NCBI GenBank assembly: GCA_028287285.1
Contig: JAQBPY010000073.1
Location: 20,984-84,983 of the forward strand
Origin: Gemmatimonadota bacterium
GTDB taxonomy: Bacteria > Gemmatimonadota > Gemmatimonadetes > Gemmatimonadales > Gemmatimonadaceae
Length of the DNA stretch: 64,000 bases
Direction of reading: 5' to 3'
The notes under the pieces are model-generated. The model ran no database searches and was not told where the DNA came from. It was given only the letters and a program-made list of their open reading frames with translations. The position numbers and the translations under genes are program-made. Below are positions 33,401-43,098 of the stretch, piece by piece (the first letter of the stretch is position 1; every line of letters begins with the position of its first letter).

Positions 33401-34354
33401 ATGGAGCTCACCGCGCCCACGCTCGATGCCGTTCACGCCGCGCGTGCACGGATTACCGGCATTGCGCTTCGCACACCTCTTGTTCGGTTGCAGTACGGCA
33501 CCGGCGACGTGTGGCTCAAGCTCGAGAATCTCCAGCCCATTGGCTCGTTCAAGCTCCGTGGTGCCGCTAACGCAATGGCACTCGCCGGCGTAGAAGCAAT
33601 GCGTAGTGGTGTTTACACCGCGAGCGCCGGCAACATGGCGCAAGGCGTCGCGTGGTGCGCCCGTGAGCTGGGCGTCCGCTGCCGCGTCGTCGTCCCCGAA
33701 CATGCACCCAACGCCAAGACGGACGCCATCGGGCGCCTCGGCAGTGAAGTCATTCGTGTTCCCTTCGACGTCTGGTGGAAGACACTTGTCGACCATGGCT
33801 ATCCGGGAATGGAGGGCGTGTTCGTCCACCCATTCGCCGACGATGCCGTCATGGCCGGCAATGGCACCATCGCCCTGGAAATCTTCGAGGACATCGGCGA
33901 CGTCAATACGATCGTGGTGCCCTACGGCGGCGGCGGGCTCGCCTGCGGCATTGCTGCCGCGGCGCGCGCGCTGAGTCCCGCCACAAAGGTGTATGCCGTC
34001 GAGGCAGAAACGGCGGCGCCACTCACCGCATCGCTTGGCGCGGGAGCTCCCACTCCGGTCACGCGTACACAAACGTTCATAGACGGCATGGGAAGCGGCG
34101 CGGTGTTCGGCGAGATGTGGCCGCTCGTCCAGTCGCTGCTCGCAGGCACGGTTGTCGTCAGCGTGGCGCAGGTCGCGTCGGCCGTAAAGCTGCTTGCGGA
34201 ACGCGCTCGCGTAGTGGCAGAGGGCGCTGGAGCTGCGGCCGTTGCGGCTGCCCTGGGCGGAGCGCTGGAGGGCCAGCGCGTTGTGTGCATCGTGAGCGGG
34301 GGAAACATCGATCTCGATACGCTGTCCCGCATTCTCACGGATCAATTGCCATAG
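33401..34354 (+). CDS. Threonine dehydratase-like PLP lyase
   Basis: 317 residues, the catalytic domain only, with no regulatory ACT domain. K51 in GSFKLRGA is the pyridoxal-phosphate lysine, and VVPYGGGGLACGIA binds the cofactor phosphate; the C-terminal VVCIVSGGNID motif is present. It fits the serine/threonine dehydratase or serine racemase group, which deaminate hydroxyamino acids or racemise serine. It is followed closely by a zinc metallopeptidase and an ATP-grasp ligase on the same strand. A racemase or dehydratase beside a D-Ala-D-Ala-ligase-like enzyme suggests production of an unusual amino acid or dipeptide, which is an inference. Confidence 0.9.
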   Translation: MELTAPTLDAVHAARARITGIALRTPLVRLQYGTGDVWLKLENLQPIGSFKLRGAANAMALAGVEAMRSGVYTASAGNMAQGVAWCARELGVRCRVVVPEHAPNAKTDAIGRLGSEVIRVPFDVWWKTLVDHGYPGMEGVFVHPFADDAVMAGNGTIALEIFEDIGDVNTIVVPYGGGGLACGIAAAARALSPATKVYAVEAETAAPLTASLGAGAPTPVTRTQTFIDGMGSGAVFGEMWPLVQSLLAGTVVVSVAQVASAVKLLAERARVVAEGAGAAAVAAALGGALEGQRVVCIVSGGNIDLDTLSRILTDQLP

Positions 34355-34386
34355 CGCAGTTCGAGCGAGCTCATCACTGGGATGTC

Positions 34387-35427
34387 GTGCTCGGTACGCG
34401 CCTTGCCCGTACCGGTGTCGTGGAAACTGCCGAATGGGAAATCGAGCGCGCACAGCTTTTGGGACGGCGCATCTCGGAGCTTGGGCTCGCGGTTCGGGGC
34501 ACGCGCGTGGAGCAACTGACCAGGCGCCTCTACGACGAGCTCGAACGTCGCGGCATCGTATTTCGCCCCCCGGTCTACCTCAGCGACGAGTGGGGCTGCC
34601 CGGACGGAACGCCCATCATCGGCGTTCCGTTTTACCTCGCTGACGAGCGCCTCGAGCGCATCGAAGCCGAGCATGCAGGTTCCATCGAGAGTAACGACGA
34701 AGCGATGCGGTATCTTCGTCACGAAGCCGGCCACGCGCTCAACTACGCCTTTAAAGTTCACGCGCGCAAAGAGTTCGCGTCGCTGTTCGGTGACTATGCG
34801 CGTCCGTATCGCGACCACTACCCCGCCAATCCGTTGTCCCGCGCCTATGTGAGACACATTCTGGGATGGTATGCGCAGAAACATCCCGATGAGGATTTCG
34901 CCGAGACGTTCGCGGTGTGGATGACTCCCGACCTCGACTGGAAGACGGAGTATGCCGGCTGGCCAGCGCTTGCGAAGCTCCAATGGCTCGATGCGCTCAT
35001 GCAGGACATCGGCACGCGGCAACTCGACAGTCCGGAAATCACGGAAGACGACATACCCGTGGAAGCAATGACCTGGACGCTCGCCGAACATTACGACGAC
35101 GATGAGCTACTTGAGGTTGGCGACGGACGACAATTCGATGGTGATCTCCGGAGAATTTTTGCCTCCGCGCTGGTGGCGCCCGACGGTGCGCTCGCCGTTG
35201 CCTTTCTTGCCGCGCACGAAGGCGAGCTCGTGGCGCGCATCTCGTACTGGGCCGGTGTAGGTCCGGCCACTGTCCGCTCGCTTCTCCGGGCGCTGCGGTC
35301 ACGGGCCGGACTGCTCGAGCTTCGTGTGGCCGGTCTCGATGCAACATCGCTCATCGAGCTCACGGCTTTCGGCACGGCGGTCCTGCTCCACTGGCGATAC
35401 ACTCACTCCCTTTCTCAGGATACATGA
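34387..35427 (+). CDS. Putative zinc-binding metallopeptidase (Peptidase_Mx-like)
   Basis: About 346 residues from a GTG at 34387; a GTG at 34420 is an alternative and no ATG exists in the region. The zinc motif is HEAGH (H112, E113, H116) in MRYLRHEAGHALNYAF, with E173 in EDFAETFAVWM as the likely third ligand. This arrangement matches the putative zinc-binding metallopeptidase family Peptidase_Mx. No signal peptide is visible, so it is probably cytoplasmic. The last 100 residues are acidic and carry no motif I know. Its stop overlaps the ATP-grasp start (ATGA), indicating tight coupling. Substrate unknown. Confidence 0.85.
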   Translation: MLGTRLARTGVVETAEWEIERAQLLGRRISELGLAVRGTRVEQLTRRLYDELERRGIVFRPPVYLSDEWGCPDGTPIIGVPFYLADERLERIEAEHAGSIESNDEAMRYLRHEAGHALNYAFKVHARKEFASLFGDYARPYRDHYPANPLSRAYVRHILGWYAQKHPDEDFAETFAVWMTPDLDWKTEYAGWPALAKLQWLDALMQDIGTRQLDSPEITEDDIPVEAMTWTLAEHYDDDELLEVGDGRQFDGDLRRIFASALVAPDGALAVAFLAAHEGELVARISYWAGVGPATVRSLLRALRSRAGLLELRVAGLDATSLIELTAFGTAVLLHWRYTHSLSQDT

Positions 35428-36416
35428 AGGTCGCAATCCTGCACGGCGCCGAAGATCCGGATGCACTGGATCCTGTGTTTCCGCAAATCGAAGCGGCATT
35501 GCGCGTACTCGAGCACGAGCCCACACGGATTGCCGTGGACGCCGATGTAGTTCCGGTCGTCGACGCGCTCCGGACGCTCGATCCCGCCATCGTGTTCAAC
35601 CTCACCGAATCCTTCGACGGAAAAAGCGCGCTGGACTCCAACCTCGCGGCGCTGCTCAACCTCCTCGGCCTCCGCTACACGGGTTCCAGTCCCGCGGGGT
35701 TGATGATGTCGGGCGACAAGAGCCTCACGAAGAAGGTGCTCAGCTTTCACGAGATCCTCACACCGCAGTTCGCCACGATCTTTCGCGGTGCCCTCGATCA
35801 CGTGGGTGATCTTTCCTTTCCCCTGATCGTCAAGCCGCCGCAGGAAGATGCATCCATCGGCATCACATCCAGGAGCGTCGTCCGCGACATCCGGGAGCTG
35901 TTGGGTACCATGGACTCGCTCCAGCGGGAATTTCAATCGCCCGTGCTCGTCGAGGAGTTCATCGAGGGTCGGGAGTTCTACGTCGGCGTGCTGGGCAACG
36001 TGGCGCCCATGGCACTTCCCATCATGGAGCTCGACTTTACCGGCTTTCCCGCCGATCGGCCCAGGGTGGCCAGCTGGGAAGCCAAGTGGGGTGAAGGGGG
36101 TAGTGGGGGAATGGGCGAAACGGGCGCGGAGTTCACGGGCACGAAATCCGTTTTCCCCACGGATATTCCGCCGGAGCTCGCCGAGCGAATGCAGGCCGTG
36201 GCAGTGGAGGCGTTCAATGCGCTCCGGCTCCGCGACTACGGACGCGTGGACTTTCGTGTGACACCCGATGAGAAGATCTACGTGATCGAAGTGAATCCCA
36301 ACTGCTACCTCGAGCAGTCCGCGGAATTTTCACGCGCTGCCGCCGAGGCCGGAATTCCGCACGACGCATTGATCGCACGCATTCTCGAGTTGGCACAGGG
36401 CCGATATACACGCTAG
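35424..36416 (+). CDS. ATP-grasp ligase, D-alanine-D-alanine ligase family
   Basis: 330 residues beginning MKVAILHGAEDPDALDP. ATP-grasp features are in order: the GLRYTGSSPAG and DKSLTKKVLS segment, PLIVKPPQEDASIGI with the nucleotide-binding lysine, VLVEEFIEGREFYVGVLG, and the magnesium-binding YVIEVNPNCYLEQS. It differs from housekeeping Ddl in the N-terminal domain and has a Gly-rich insert (GEGGSGGMGETG), so it is probably a specialised dipeptide ligase rather than the cell-wall enzyme. It is coupled to the zinc metallopeptidase gene by ATGA overlap. The joined substrates cannot be read from sequence. Confidence 0.88.
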   Translation: MKVAILHGAEDPDALDPVFPQIEAALRVLEHEPTRIAVDADVVPVVDALRTLDPAIVFNLTESFDGKSALDSNLAALLNLLGLRYTGSSPAGLMMSGDKSLTKKVLSFHEILTPQFATIFRGALDHVGDLSFPLIVKPPQEDASIGITSRSVVRDIRELLGTMDSLQREFQSPVLVEEFIEGREFYVGVLGNVAPMALPIMELDFTGFPADRPRVASWEAKWGEGGSGGMGETGAEFTGTKSVFPTDIPPELAERMQAVAVEAFNALRLRDYGRVDFRVTPDEKIYVIEVNPNCYLEQSAEFSRAAAEAGIPHDALIARILELAQGRYTR

Positions 36417-36457
36417 CCCATGTAGCGGTAACTGCCCCGAGAGCGCATCTTCGTCGC

Positions 36458-37660
36458 ATGCGCACTCTTCCTGCCCTGTTCTGCATCGCTGCCTCGGCAC
36501 TCTCGGCACAGGCTCCTGCCCGCCAGACCGAAGCCGACGCCTACACCCGCTATGAGCTGCTGGCGCCTGGTTCGGCGAAGTTCCGGATCATATATGAGGT
36601 TACCGCCACGACAGCCGGCGCGATCCATTACTTCAATCCCATCAGAAAGGGCAGCATCGCCACGGATGAAAGCGTGAGCGACCGCGCCACGGGCAAGCCG
36701 CTTGCTTTCGACGTGGTCGGTGCCGCCGAGGCTCGGGCTGGTGGTATCCCGGGTCGGGATACCACCCAGACGTACATCCGTGTGACGCTTTCACGTCCCG
36801 TGCCGGTGGATGGCGGCGAAGCACGCGTCCTCATTCTCAAGACGTACGAGGATACGACCAGCTACTTCAGGCGCGGCGACACCATCGTGTTCACCAGGCC
36901 ACTCGGGATCAAGCGCAATGCCGTGGTGCTGCCAAGGGGATACGAGCTTGTGTCGTCGACATTTCCGGCGCAGGTGCTTCAGGAGCCCGATGGCCGCGTG
37001 GGAATCAGCTTCTGGAATGAGACACCTTCGGAAGCGGCGGTGACGATGCGCGCAGTACCCGTACGCGAGATTGCAGCGGCCACGTCGAGCGTCGCGGCGC
37101 GACTCGATGAGCGCGCGCACCAGAACAGGAAAATCACGTACTACCTGCGCGCTCCTGAAACAGGCGCGTTCGATCTCTACCACGACTACACCGAGTCACG
37201 CCCGGGCACGAGCTTCTATATCAATGAAGTGCGTGCCGGCAGCAGCGTCTCCAACCCTCGCGCCCGCAACCTCGATACGGGCGAGGAGCTGAAGTTCGAG
37301 ATCCTCAAGGGTGACGCGATCACCAGGGCGAACCTTGGCGTCAGGAATGTCACGCCGCAGAGCGAGATCGTCGTCTTTCGTTTTCCGCCTGTCGTTGCGG
37401 GCACGTCCACGCGTCTCCGCATGTACGAGACGTATACGGATACCGCGCGCTACAAGGTCGTGAACGGTGAGTTGATCTGGGACAGGAGCTTTGGCCGGCC
37501 GGCGAATTCCGTGGTACTGCCTCCGGGATGGATGTTGACCAACAGCTCGATTCCTGCCACGGTAAGTGCGCAGGCTGATGGGCGCGTTCGTCTCGACTTC
37601 ATCAATCCCCGGCCCGATGAGATCGCGGTGCTGATCACGGCGCGGCGGCGGGCTTTGTAA
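36458..37660 (+). CDS. Secreted hypothetical protein with two repeated beta domains
   Basis: 400 residues with a signal peptide ending ALSAQ. The two halves look alike: DTTQTYIRVTLSRPVP, LILKTYEDTTSYFRRGDTIV and LGIKRNAVVLPRGYELVSST in the first are echoed by SEIVVFRFPPVVAGTST, RMYETYTDTARYKVVNGELI and FGRPANSVVLPPGWMLTNSS in the second, so the protein probably arose by internal duplication. Both are beta-rich. No catalytic motif is seen. It precedes the M1 peptidase gene by 63 bases on the same strand, suggesting a role in the same extracytoplasmic process. Confidence 0.75.
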   Translation: MRTLPALFCIAASALSAQAPARQTEADAYTRYELLAPGSAKFRIIYEVTATTAGAIHYFNPIRKGSIATDESVSDRATGKPLAFDVVGAAEARAGGIPGRDTTQTYIRVTLSRPVPVDGGEARVLILKTYEDTTSYFRRGDTIVFTRPLGIKRNAVVLPRGYELVSSTFPAQVLQEPDGRVGISFWNETPSEAAVTMRAVPVREIAAATSSVAARLDERAHQNRKITYYLRAPETGAFDLYHDYTESRPGTSFYINEVRAGSSVSNPRARNLDTGEELKFEILKGDAITRANLGVRNVTPQSEIVVFRFPPVVAGTSTRLRMYETYTDTARYKVVNGELIWDRSFGRPANSVVLPPGWMLTNSSIPATVSAQADGRVRLDFINPRPDEIAVLITARRRAL

Positions 37661-37723
37661 GGTCGTTGGGCAACTACGGCTTTCGCAGTGCAAGGGGCTT
37701 TCGACCACCACACATTCTCGCTC

Positions 37724-39631
37724 ATGAATCGCACTATCCTGATCTCGGCGCTCGCGGCAATCAGTGGCGTGGCGCGTGCTCAAACCGGCGAGCTGACAGT
37801 CGCGGACACCTCGCACTTTCGACGCCTGGATCTTCCAGCGCCCGGCGACGTCCGCAACGGCGCGGGCCGGCCTGGTGCAAAATACTGGCAGCAGCGCGTG
37901 GACTACAGGATTACCGCGACGCTCGACTCCGCGAAGAACGAGCTGCGCGCCAGGGAGACGATTCATTACGAGAATCACTCGCCCGATGCGTTGCCGTACC
38001 TGTGGCTGTTCGTCGAGCAGAACATCTGCGCCCCCACGAGCATCACGAACGTGCTCAACGCGCCGCCGCTCGTGTTCGGCGAAACGGCATTCGATTTTTC
38101 GTGCGGCAATTTTGTCGGCACGCCAACGCTCGAATCGGCGACCGTGAATGGTGTGGATGCGAAGCGTGCGACGTTCGGCACGACCATGCGCATCGACCTG
38201 CCCAGGCCACTCGCGCCGGGCGCGGCCGTGGAGCTCGCGTTTGCGTGGCGCTTCACCATTCCCGAGCAGGGTGGTGGACGCATGGGGCGCGATGGTGTCC
38301 TCGTGGAGATCGCCCAGTGGTATCCCAGAATGGTCGTATACGACGACGTCCGCGGCTGGAACCACGAGCCGTACATCGGAGCGGGGGAGTTCTATCTCGA
38401 GTACGGCAGCTTCGACGTGTCACTCACGGTACCGGCCAGCTACATCATCGCCGCGACGGGTGAATTGCAGAACGCGTCGAGCGTGCTTACCGCCACGCAG
38501 TTGAAGCGCTTGAACATTGCGAAGGATTCCACGTGGGCGGTCACGATCATTTCGCGTGAAGAAGCGGGCAGGCCGGCCGTCACACGGCCCGGCAATCATC
38601 CTTACACATGGCACTTCACGGCAAAGAACGTTCGTGATTTTGCATGGGCTGCGAGCCCTGACTGGATCTGGGAAGCGAGCAACTATGAGGGCATCCGGAT
38701 CGAGACGCTGTATCGGCGCGCGGCTGACAAATGGACCGAATCACACAGGATGGCGCGCGGCGCGATCAAGCACTTCAGCGAGCAGTGGTACAGGTACCCA
38801 TACTCGCACGCCACGACGGTAGAGGGCCCGGTGGGCGGGATGGAATATCCCATGCTCACCTTCGTCTCCAACAATACCACCCGTGAGATCCAGCAGTGGG
38901 CGCTCGCGCACGAGTTCGGCCACGAATGGTTTCCCATGATCGTGGGCTCCAACGAGCGTCTCTATCCGTGGATGGATGAGGGCTTCAACACCTTCATCGA
39001 TCTTGATAACGCGGCGAGCTACTTCAAGGGTACCGCATACGGCGACACGATCAACGCGAATCCGCTGCACATGGCGGCCGAGCATTCACGGCCCGGCCAG
39101 GATCAGCCGTTGATCACCAATCCGGTTGAGGTGCGCGACCTGATGTGGGTGGGATACCAGAAGCCGGCGCTCATGCTGCAGACGCTCCGGTATGAAGTGA
39201 TGGGCAAGGAGCGGTTCGACGCGGCGTTCCGTGAATACATTCGCGCATGGGCGTACAAGCATCCCACACCGGCCGACTTTTTTCGCATCATGCGTGACGC
39301 ATCGGGGATGGAGCTGGACTGGTTCTGGCGTGATTGGGTCTTCACGACGGCGCGTCTCGATCAGGCCGTGGACGGCATTTCCACGGACAGCACGGGGCAT
39401 GCGCTGATCGCACTGAGCAATCGCGGCACGATGGTAATGCCGGCCGAATTGCGCATCACGTACGGCGGCGGAGAGAGCGAGACGATCAGGCTCCCGGTGG
39501 ACATGTGGAACCTCGGCTCGCGGTTCATCTATCACGTGCCGTCCAAACGGACCGTGCTTCGCGTCGAGATGGATCCTCGGCAGGTGTTGCCGGATTTCAA
39601 TCGGTCGAACAATTCCTGGCCGGCCCGGTAG
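37724..39631 (+). CDS. Secreted M1-family zinc metallopeptidase
   Basis: 635 residues from the ATG at 37724 (signal peptide ending VARAQ); an upstream in-frame start would put 12 extra residues ahead. The exopeptidase-like motif reads GGMEYP where many M1 enzymes have GAMEN, and the zinc site is HEFGH (H396, E397, H400) with E419 in WMDEGFN, the exact 18-residue spacing of the family. The C-terminal helical domain is shortened. It probably cleaves N-terminal residues from peptides in the periplasm. A convergent DUF885 gene follows 30 bases away. Confidence 0.93.
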   Translation: MNRTILISALAAISGVARAQTGELTVADTSHFRRLDLPAPGDVRNGAGRPGAKYWQQRVDYRITATLDSAKNELRARETIHYENHSPDALPYLWLFVEQNICAPTSITNVLNAPPLVFGETAFDFSCGNFVGTPTLESATVNGVDAKRATFGTTMRIDLPRPLAPGAAVELAFAWRFTIPEQGGGRMGRDGVLVEIAQWYPRMVVYDDVRGWNHEPYIGAGEFYLEYGSFDVSLTVPASYIIAATGELQNASSVLTATQLKRLNIAKDSTWAVTIISREEAGRPAVTRPGNHPYTWHFTAKNVRDFAWAASPDWIWEASNYEGIRIETLYRRAADKWTESHRMARGAIKHFSEQWYRYPYSHATTVEGPVGGMEYPMLTFVSNNTTREIQQWALAHEFGHEWFPMIVGSNERLYPWMDEGFNTFIDLDNAASYFKGTAYGDTINANPLHMAAEHSRPGQDQPLITNPVEVRDLMWVGYQKPALMLQTLRYEVMGKERFDAAFREYIRAWAYKHPTPADFFRIMRDASGMELDWFWRDWVFTTARLDQAVDGISTDSTGHALIALSNRGTMVMPAELRITYGGGESETIRLPVDMWNLGSRFIYHVPSKRTVLRVEMDPRQVLPDFNRSNNSWPAR

Positions 39632-39661
39632 TGCGGGCTGATTGCTCCGCATTCCTGTATT

Positions 39662-41410
39662 TCATTTCGCCTGGCGCTGCACCCATGCGGTCATGCGCTT
39701 CTCCAGAATGTCCAGGGGAAGTGCGCCAGCACCAAGGAGCTCGTCGTGGAACGAGCGGATGTCGAACTTGGGACCGAGCGCTTTCTTTGCCTGCTCGCGC
39801 ATCCGGAGCATGGACAACTGCCCGATCTTGTAGCTCAACGCCTGGCCCGGCAGCGCGATGTACCGATCGGTCTCGGCCTGAATGCCCGCTTCGTTGATGC
39901 TCGAGTGTGCGCGAAAGAAGTCGAGCACCTGGTCGCGCGTCCAGTGTTTGCCGTGGATACCCGTGTCGACGACGAGCCGGATGGCGCGCAGCATCTCATC
40001 GTCGAGCCGGCCGTAATTCTTGTACGGATCGGTATAGAATCCAAGCTCCTTGCCAAGCCGCTCCGAGTAGAGCGCCCATCCTTCCACGTATGCGGTGTAG
40101 CCGCCCTGCTGGCGAAACGGCGGCAGCGACGGCAGCTCCTGTGCAATGGAGATCTGCATGTGGTGGCCCGGCACGCCCTCGTGGTACGCCGTTGATTCGT
40201 TGTTGATCGTGAGCTGCTTCTCGAACTCGTAGGTGTTGACGAACACGTGGCCAGGGCGCGAGCCGTCCGGTGTACCCTGGTTGTACGATGTGGATGCTTC
40301 CTTTTCGCGGAACGGCTCGATGGGAAGAATCTCCAGCCTGGCCTTGGGCAAACGGCCAAAGAGCGACGGCAGCTTTGCAGACATCTGGTCGATGTAGGTT
40401 TTGTACTCGTCGAGAATTGCCTGGCGCGACGCGGGATGCAGGAAGGCGAGCCTGGGAATGGAATCGCGGAACGCCTTGATGTTCCTGTAGCCAAGCTTTT
40501 TCGCGATGACGGTTTGTTCCGCTTCGATGCGTGCCACTTCCGTCAGTCCGAGTGCATGAATTGCCTCGACGCTCATGGTGGTGGTCGTCATCCGGCGGAC
40601 GTCGAATGCGTAGCGCTCCTTTCCATTCGGTAGCGCCGAGGTGCCGATCTCGGCACGCCCCTTGGGGGCGTATTCGTCGCGTACGAACGCCGTGAACTTC
40701 ACATACGCCGGCAGCACACTGTCACGAACGGCGGCGAGTATCGCGTCCGTGAGGCGCGACTTGTCCGCGATGCTGAACTGCGCGGGAATCTGTGTCGTCG
40801 GAATGGCAAAGGGTGTGTCCTCGGCCTTTTGGGTGGCGATGTTGCCGGCCTGGGAGGCCACCTGGACCAGCAGGATTCCTGGCGGAATCAATCCGTCGGC
40901 CATGCCTTTCCGCATGTTCGCCGTCACCTCGGCAAAAACGCGCGGAATCTGCTTCAGCCGGGCACCGTAGTCCTCGTAATCCTTGACAGTCTCGAACGAA
41001 AGGGACGTCACGAGCTGCGGCAGGTTGATGTGCAGGCCGTCGAACTGCGTGATGGGCATCTCCCAGTCGTTGAACGTCGATGCCTCGGCCGACTCGCGCA
41101 GTGTGCGCACCATGAGGTCGTGATTGAGCTTGTCCTGCTCGGCGAACCCCCTGGTGTCGATGGCCTCGAACTGCCCAAGAAATTTCCTTGTTTGGGCGAC
41201 GTCTCTTTCAATAGCCGCCGGCGTATAGTCGCTCAGCCGGTCATTGTAGCGTTTGTCGCCCAGAATGGAGGCGAATTCCGGACTGGTGCGGAGGGTGTAC
41301 TCCCACTGCTCGGCGATCAAGCGGTTCTGGGTGTCGAGCCGGGATTGAAGCGTGGAGGACTGCGCGAGCATTGGAGCGGAGAGTAATAGGAGGAGGAGGA
41401 GCGTCTTCAT
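39662..41410 (-). CDS. Secreted DUF885-family metallopeptidase-like protein
   Basis: 582 residues with a short Leu-rich signal peptide (MKTLLLLLLLSAPMLAQ). The conserved family motif STAYHEGVPGHHMQ, which looks like a metal-binding HExxxHH site, is present, along with GYTAYVEGWALYSERLG and the PGQALSYKIGQLSMLRMRE C-terminal segment. The family is usually annotated as putative secreted carboxypeptidase; activity is poorly established. It is another likely extracytoplasmic peptide-degrading enzyme, next to but convergent with the M1 gene. Confidence 0.9.
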   Translation of the reverse strand: MKTLLLLLLLSAPMLAQSSTLQSRLDTQNRLIAEQWEYTLRTSPEFASILGDKRYNDRLSDYTPAAIERDVAQTRKFLGQFEAIDTRGFAEQDKLNHDLMVRTLRESAEASTFNDWEMPITQFDGLHINLPQLVTSLSFETVKDYEDYGARLKQIPRVFAEVTANMRKGMADGLIPPGILLVQVASQAGNIATQKAEDTPFAIPTTQIPAQFSIADKSRLTDAILAAVRDSVLPAYVKFTAFVRDEYAPKGRAEIGTSALPNGKERYAFDVRRMTTTTMSVEAIHALGLTEVARIEAEQTVIAKKLGYRNIKAFRDSIPRLAFLHPASRQAILDEYKTYIDQMSAKLPSLFGRLPKARLEILPIEPFREKEASTSYNQGTPDGSRPGHVFVNTYEFEKQLTINNESTAYHEGVPGHHMQISIAQELPSLPPFRQQGGYTAYVEGWALYSERLGKELGFYTDPYKNYGRLDDEMLRAIRLVVDTGIHGKHWTRDQVLDFFRAHSSINEAGIQAETDRYIALPGQALSYKIGQLSMLRMREQAKKALGPKFDIRSFHDELLGAGALPLDILEKRMTAWVQRQAK

Positions 41411-41579
41411 CGTCGTCGGCCTGGGCTGGTTTGCTACGTAGTGCGGGGGAACGGTGTCGCACTGCGGTGGTCGTCTTAGTCCATTTCCTAGACGGACGGC
41501 GTATTCATGCCAGCTTCGTCGTCATTGTTTCCAAAACAGCGCATCACGGCAATCCTTTCTCATAACTCCGAAGACAAAT

Positions 41580-41975
41580 ATGACTTCTCTCGGCCACCCT
41601 TCGGCGCTTGTGCATGCCGTCATCGGGGCTTTCTTTGACGTCTACAATGAGTTGGGATACGGGCTGCACGAGAGGGTATATTGCGCCGCGTTGGAGATAT
41701 TGCTGCTCGAGCGTGGATATTCGGTACGGCGGGAGGTCCCCATCGCCATCTTCTTTCATGGAAAGAGGATTGGCCGTCTCAGATCCGACATGATCGTGAA
41801 TGATACACTCATGATTGAATCAAAGGCCGGCCCGCTACTCCGCACCGGTTCCAAGGCGCAATTGATCAACTACCAGAAGCGGGCAGGGCTAGAGTTCGGT
41901 CTATTGCTGTTCTTTGGCCCCGTCCCCGAGTTCACCAAGATCCACTTGCCCTGCGGTACGAGGGATGTGCACTAA
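41580..41975 (+). CDS. GxxExxY-family protein
   Basis: 131 residues from the ATG at 41580; the open frame continues upstream but that part is not protein-like. The family signature GxxExxY is GLHERVY, followed by ILLLERGYSVRREVPIAIFF and GRLRSDMIVNDTLMIESKA, which resemble a PD-(D/E)XK nuclease-like core with D and E-x-K residues. The function of the family is unknown. The gene and its upstream spacer have clearly lower GC than the neighbours, hinting at horizontal transfer. It is a single gene flanked by minus-strand genes. Confidence 0.88.
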   Translation: MTSLGHPSALVHAVIGAFFDVYNELGYGLHERVYCAALEILLLERGYSVRREVPIAIFFHGKRIGRLRSDMIVNDTLMIESKAGPLLRTGSKAQLINYQKRAGLEFGLLLFFGPVPEFTKIHLPCGTRDVH

Positions 41976-42042
41976 TGCGCCGTTTTCAGAATTCATCTTT
42001 AGGATTTGCTTCAACCTGAAAATTGGACTCGGGAAGCAAAGC

Positions 42043-43098
42043 CTACTGCAACCTCAGCGCATCCAGCCTGTACTCACTCCGCCTTGGCAACAGCATCGCA
42101 AATCCGGACACCCACGACTCGAACGCCAGCTCCGAATGATTCATGGAATCAATGAGCCGCGGAATCAACAACGGATCCGTATCCGGACTCGCTATCTCCG
42201 GCACGCACGTGGTCGCATACTTCACCCCGGTCTCGCGCAGCCACGGCAGGAATTCTCCATAATAGTCACCACTGGGGTAACAAAAATGCTCGAGTGGCAG
42301 CTCCGCACCTCGGATCTGATGGATGGCCGCAATGTTGTCCACGATCTCGCTCACGAAGAGCGCACGATCGCGCGGTGTACGATGACGATGCGTATGCAGT
42401 TGCACGTCCACGATGTCCGACGGCAGTGACCGCACCACCTCCGGCGACATCAACGTCAAGAGCTCCCGGCGCTGGATGTCCTCGTAATCCACACCAAGCG
42501 CGGCGGCTACACGAGGGAGCAACGCATTCTTTTCTTCGGCATTCAGGTTTGTTCGCGCAACCACCGCCTGAATGAGCTCGAAGGCATGCTCGTGCTGCTC
42601 ATCCGTCTTTACCGGCACTGGCTCCGCGACTTCACACACATGGCGCAGATCGCCGCCGCTGTTACGGCCCCGCCACATGACATAGCTGAGCATCGTATCA
42701 AAAACCGGCAGCCGAACGAAACAATAGTACGTTGATAGATAGAGTGTGACGGGCACATTGAACTCGCGAAGCACCGGCAGCGCATGCGTCGCAAAGTCGG
42801 CGGCGCCATCGTCAAAGGTGATCGCGACGCTGCGCGCCGGCAGCGTGCCATCGTACAACCGACGCGTCGCCTCGGCCAATGGGAGAATGGTGTAACCACC
42901 ATTCACCAGCATCCGCAGCCGATCCCGCAGGTGGTCCTGCGTAACGTAAAAGGCCGGATCCCACTCATGCTGGTCGTCCACGGACACGCCGTGATAGCAG
43001 AGAATCATCAGCCGGCGGCGACGCCAGCGGCTGGCGCGCATGAGCGTGAAGCCGCCAGCGGTCTTGACGACTTTCAGAACGGCGTCCTTGAGTCTCAC
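42043..43098 (-). CDS. Polysaccharide deacetylase (NodB-homology, CE4)
   Basis: 351 residues from a GTG at 43098 that overlaps the upstream stop (GTGA); the frame opens as far as 43143 but this start fits the tight operon. The NodB motif SVAITFDDGAADF holds the catalytic Asp pair, LMILCYHGVS is the family's opening strand, and QLHTHRHRTPRD carries the metal-binding histidines. A basic patch (RASRWRRRR) precedes the domain; no signal peptide is visible. It removes acetyl groups from amino sugars in an exopolysaccharide or peptidoglycan. It is the last gene of the cupredoxin/kinase operon. Confidence 0.88.
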   Translation of the reverse strand: MRLKDAVLKVVKTAGGFTLMRASRWRRRRLMILCYHGVSVDDQHEWDPAFYVTQDHLRDRLRMLVNGGYTILPLAEATRRLYDGTLPARSVAITFDDGAADFATHALPVLREFNVPVTLYLSTYYCFVRLPVFDTMLSYVMWRGRNSGGDLRHVCEVAEPVPVKTDEQHEHAFELIQAVVARTNLNAEEKNALLPRVAAALGVDYEDIQRRELLTLMSPEVVRSLPSDIVDVQLHTHRHRTPRDRALFVSEIVDNIAAIHQIRGAELPLEHFCYPSGDYYGEFLPWLRETGVKYATTCVPEIASPDTDPLLIPRLIDSMNHSELAFESWVSGFAMLLPRRSEYRLDALRLQ

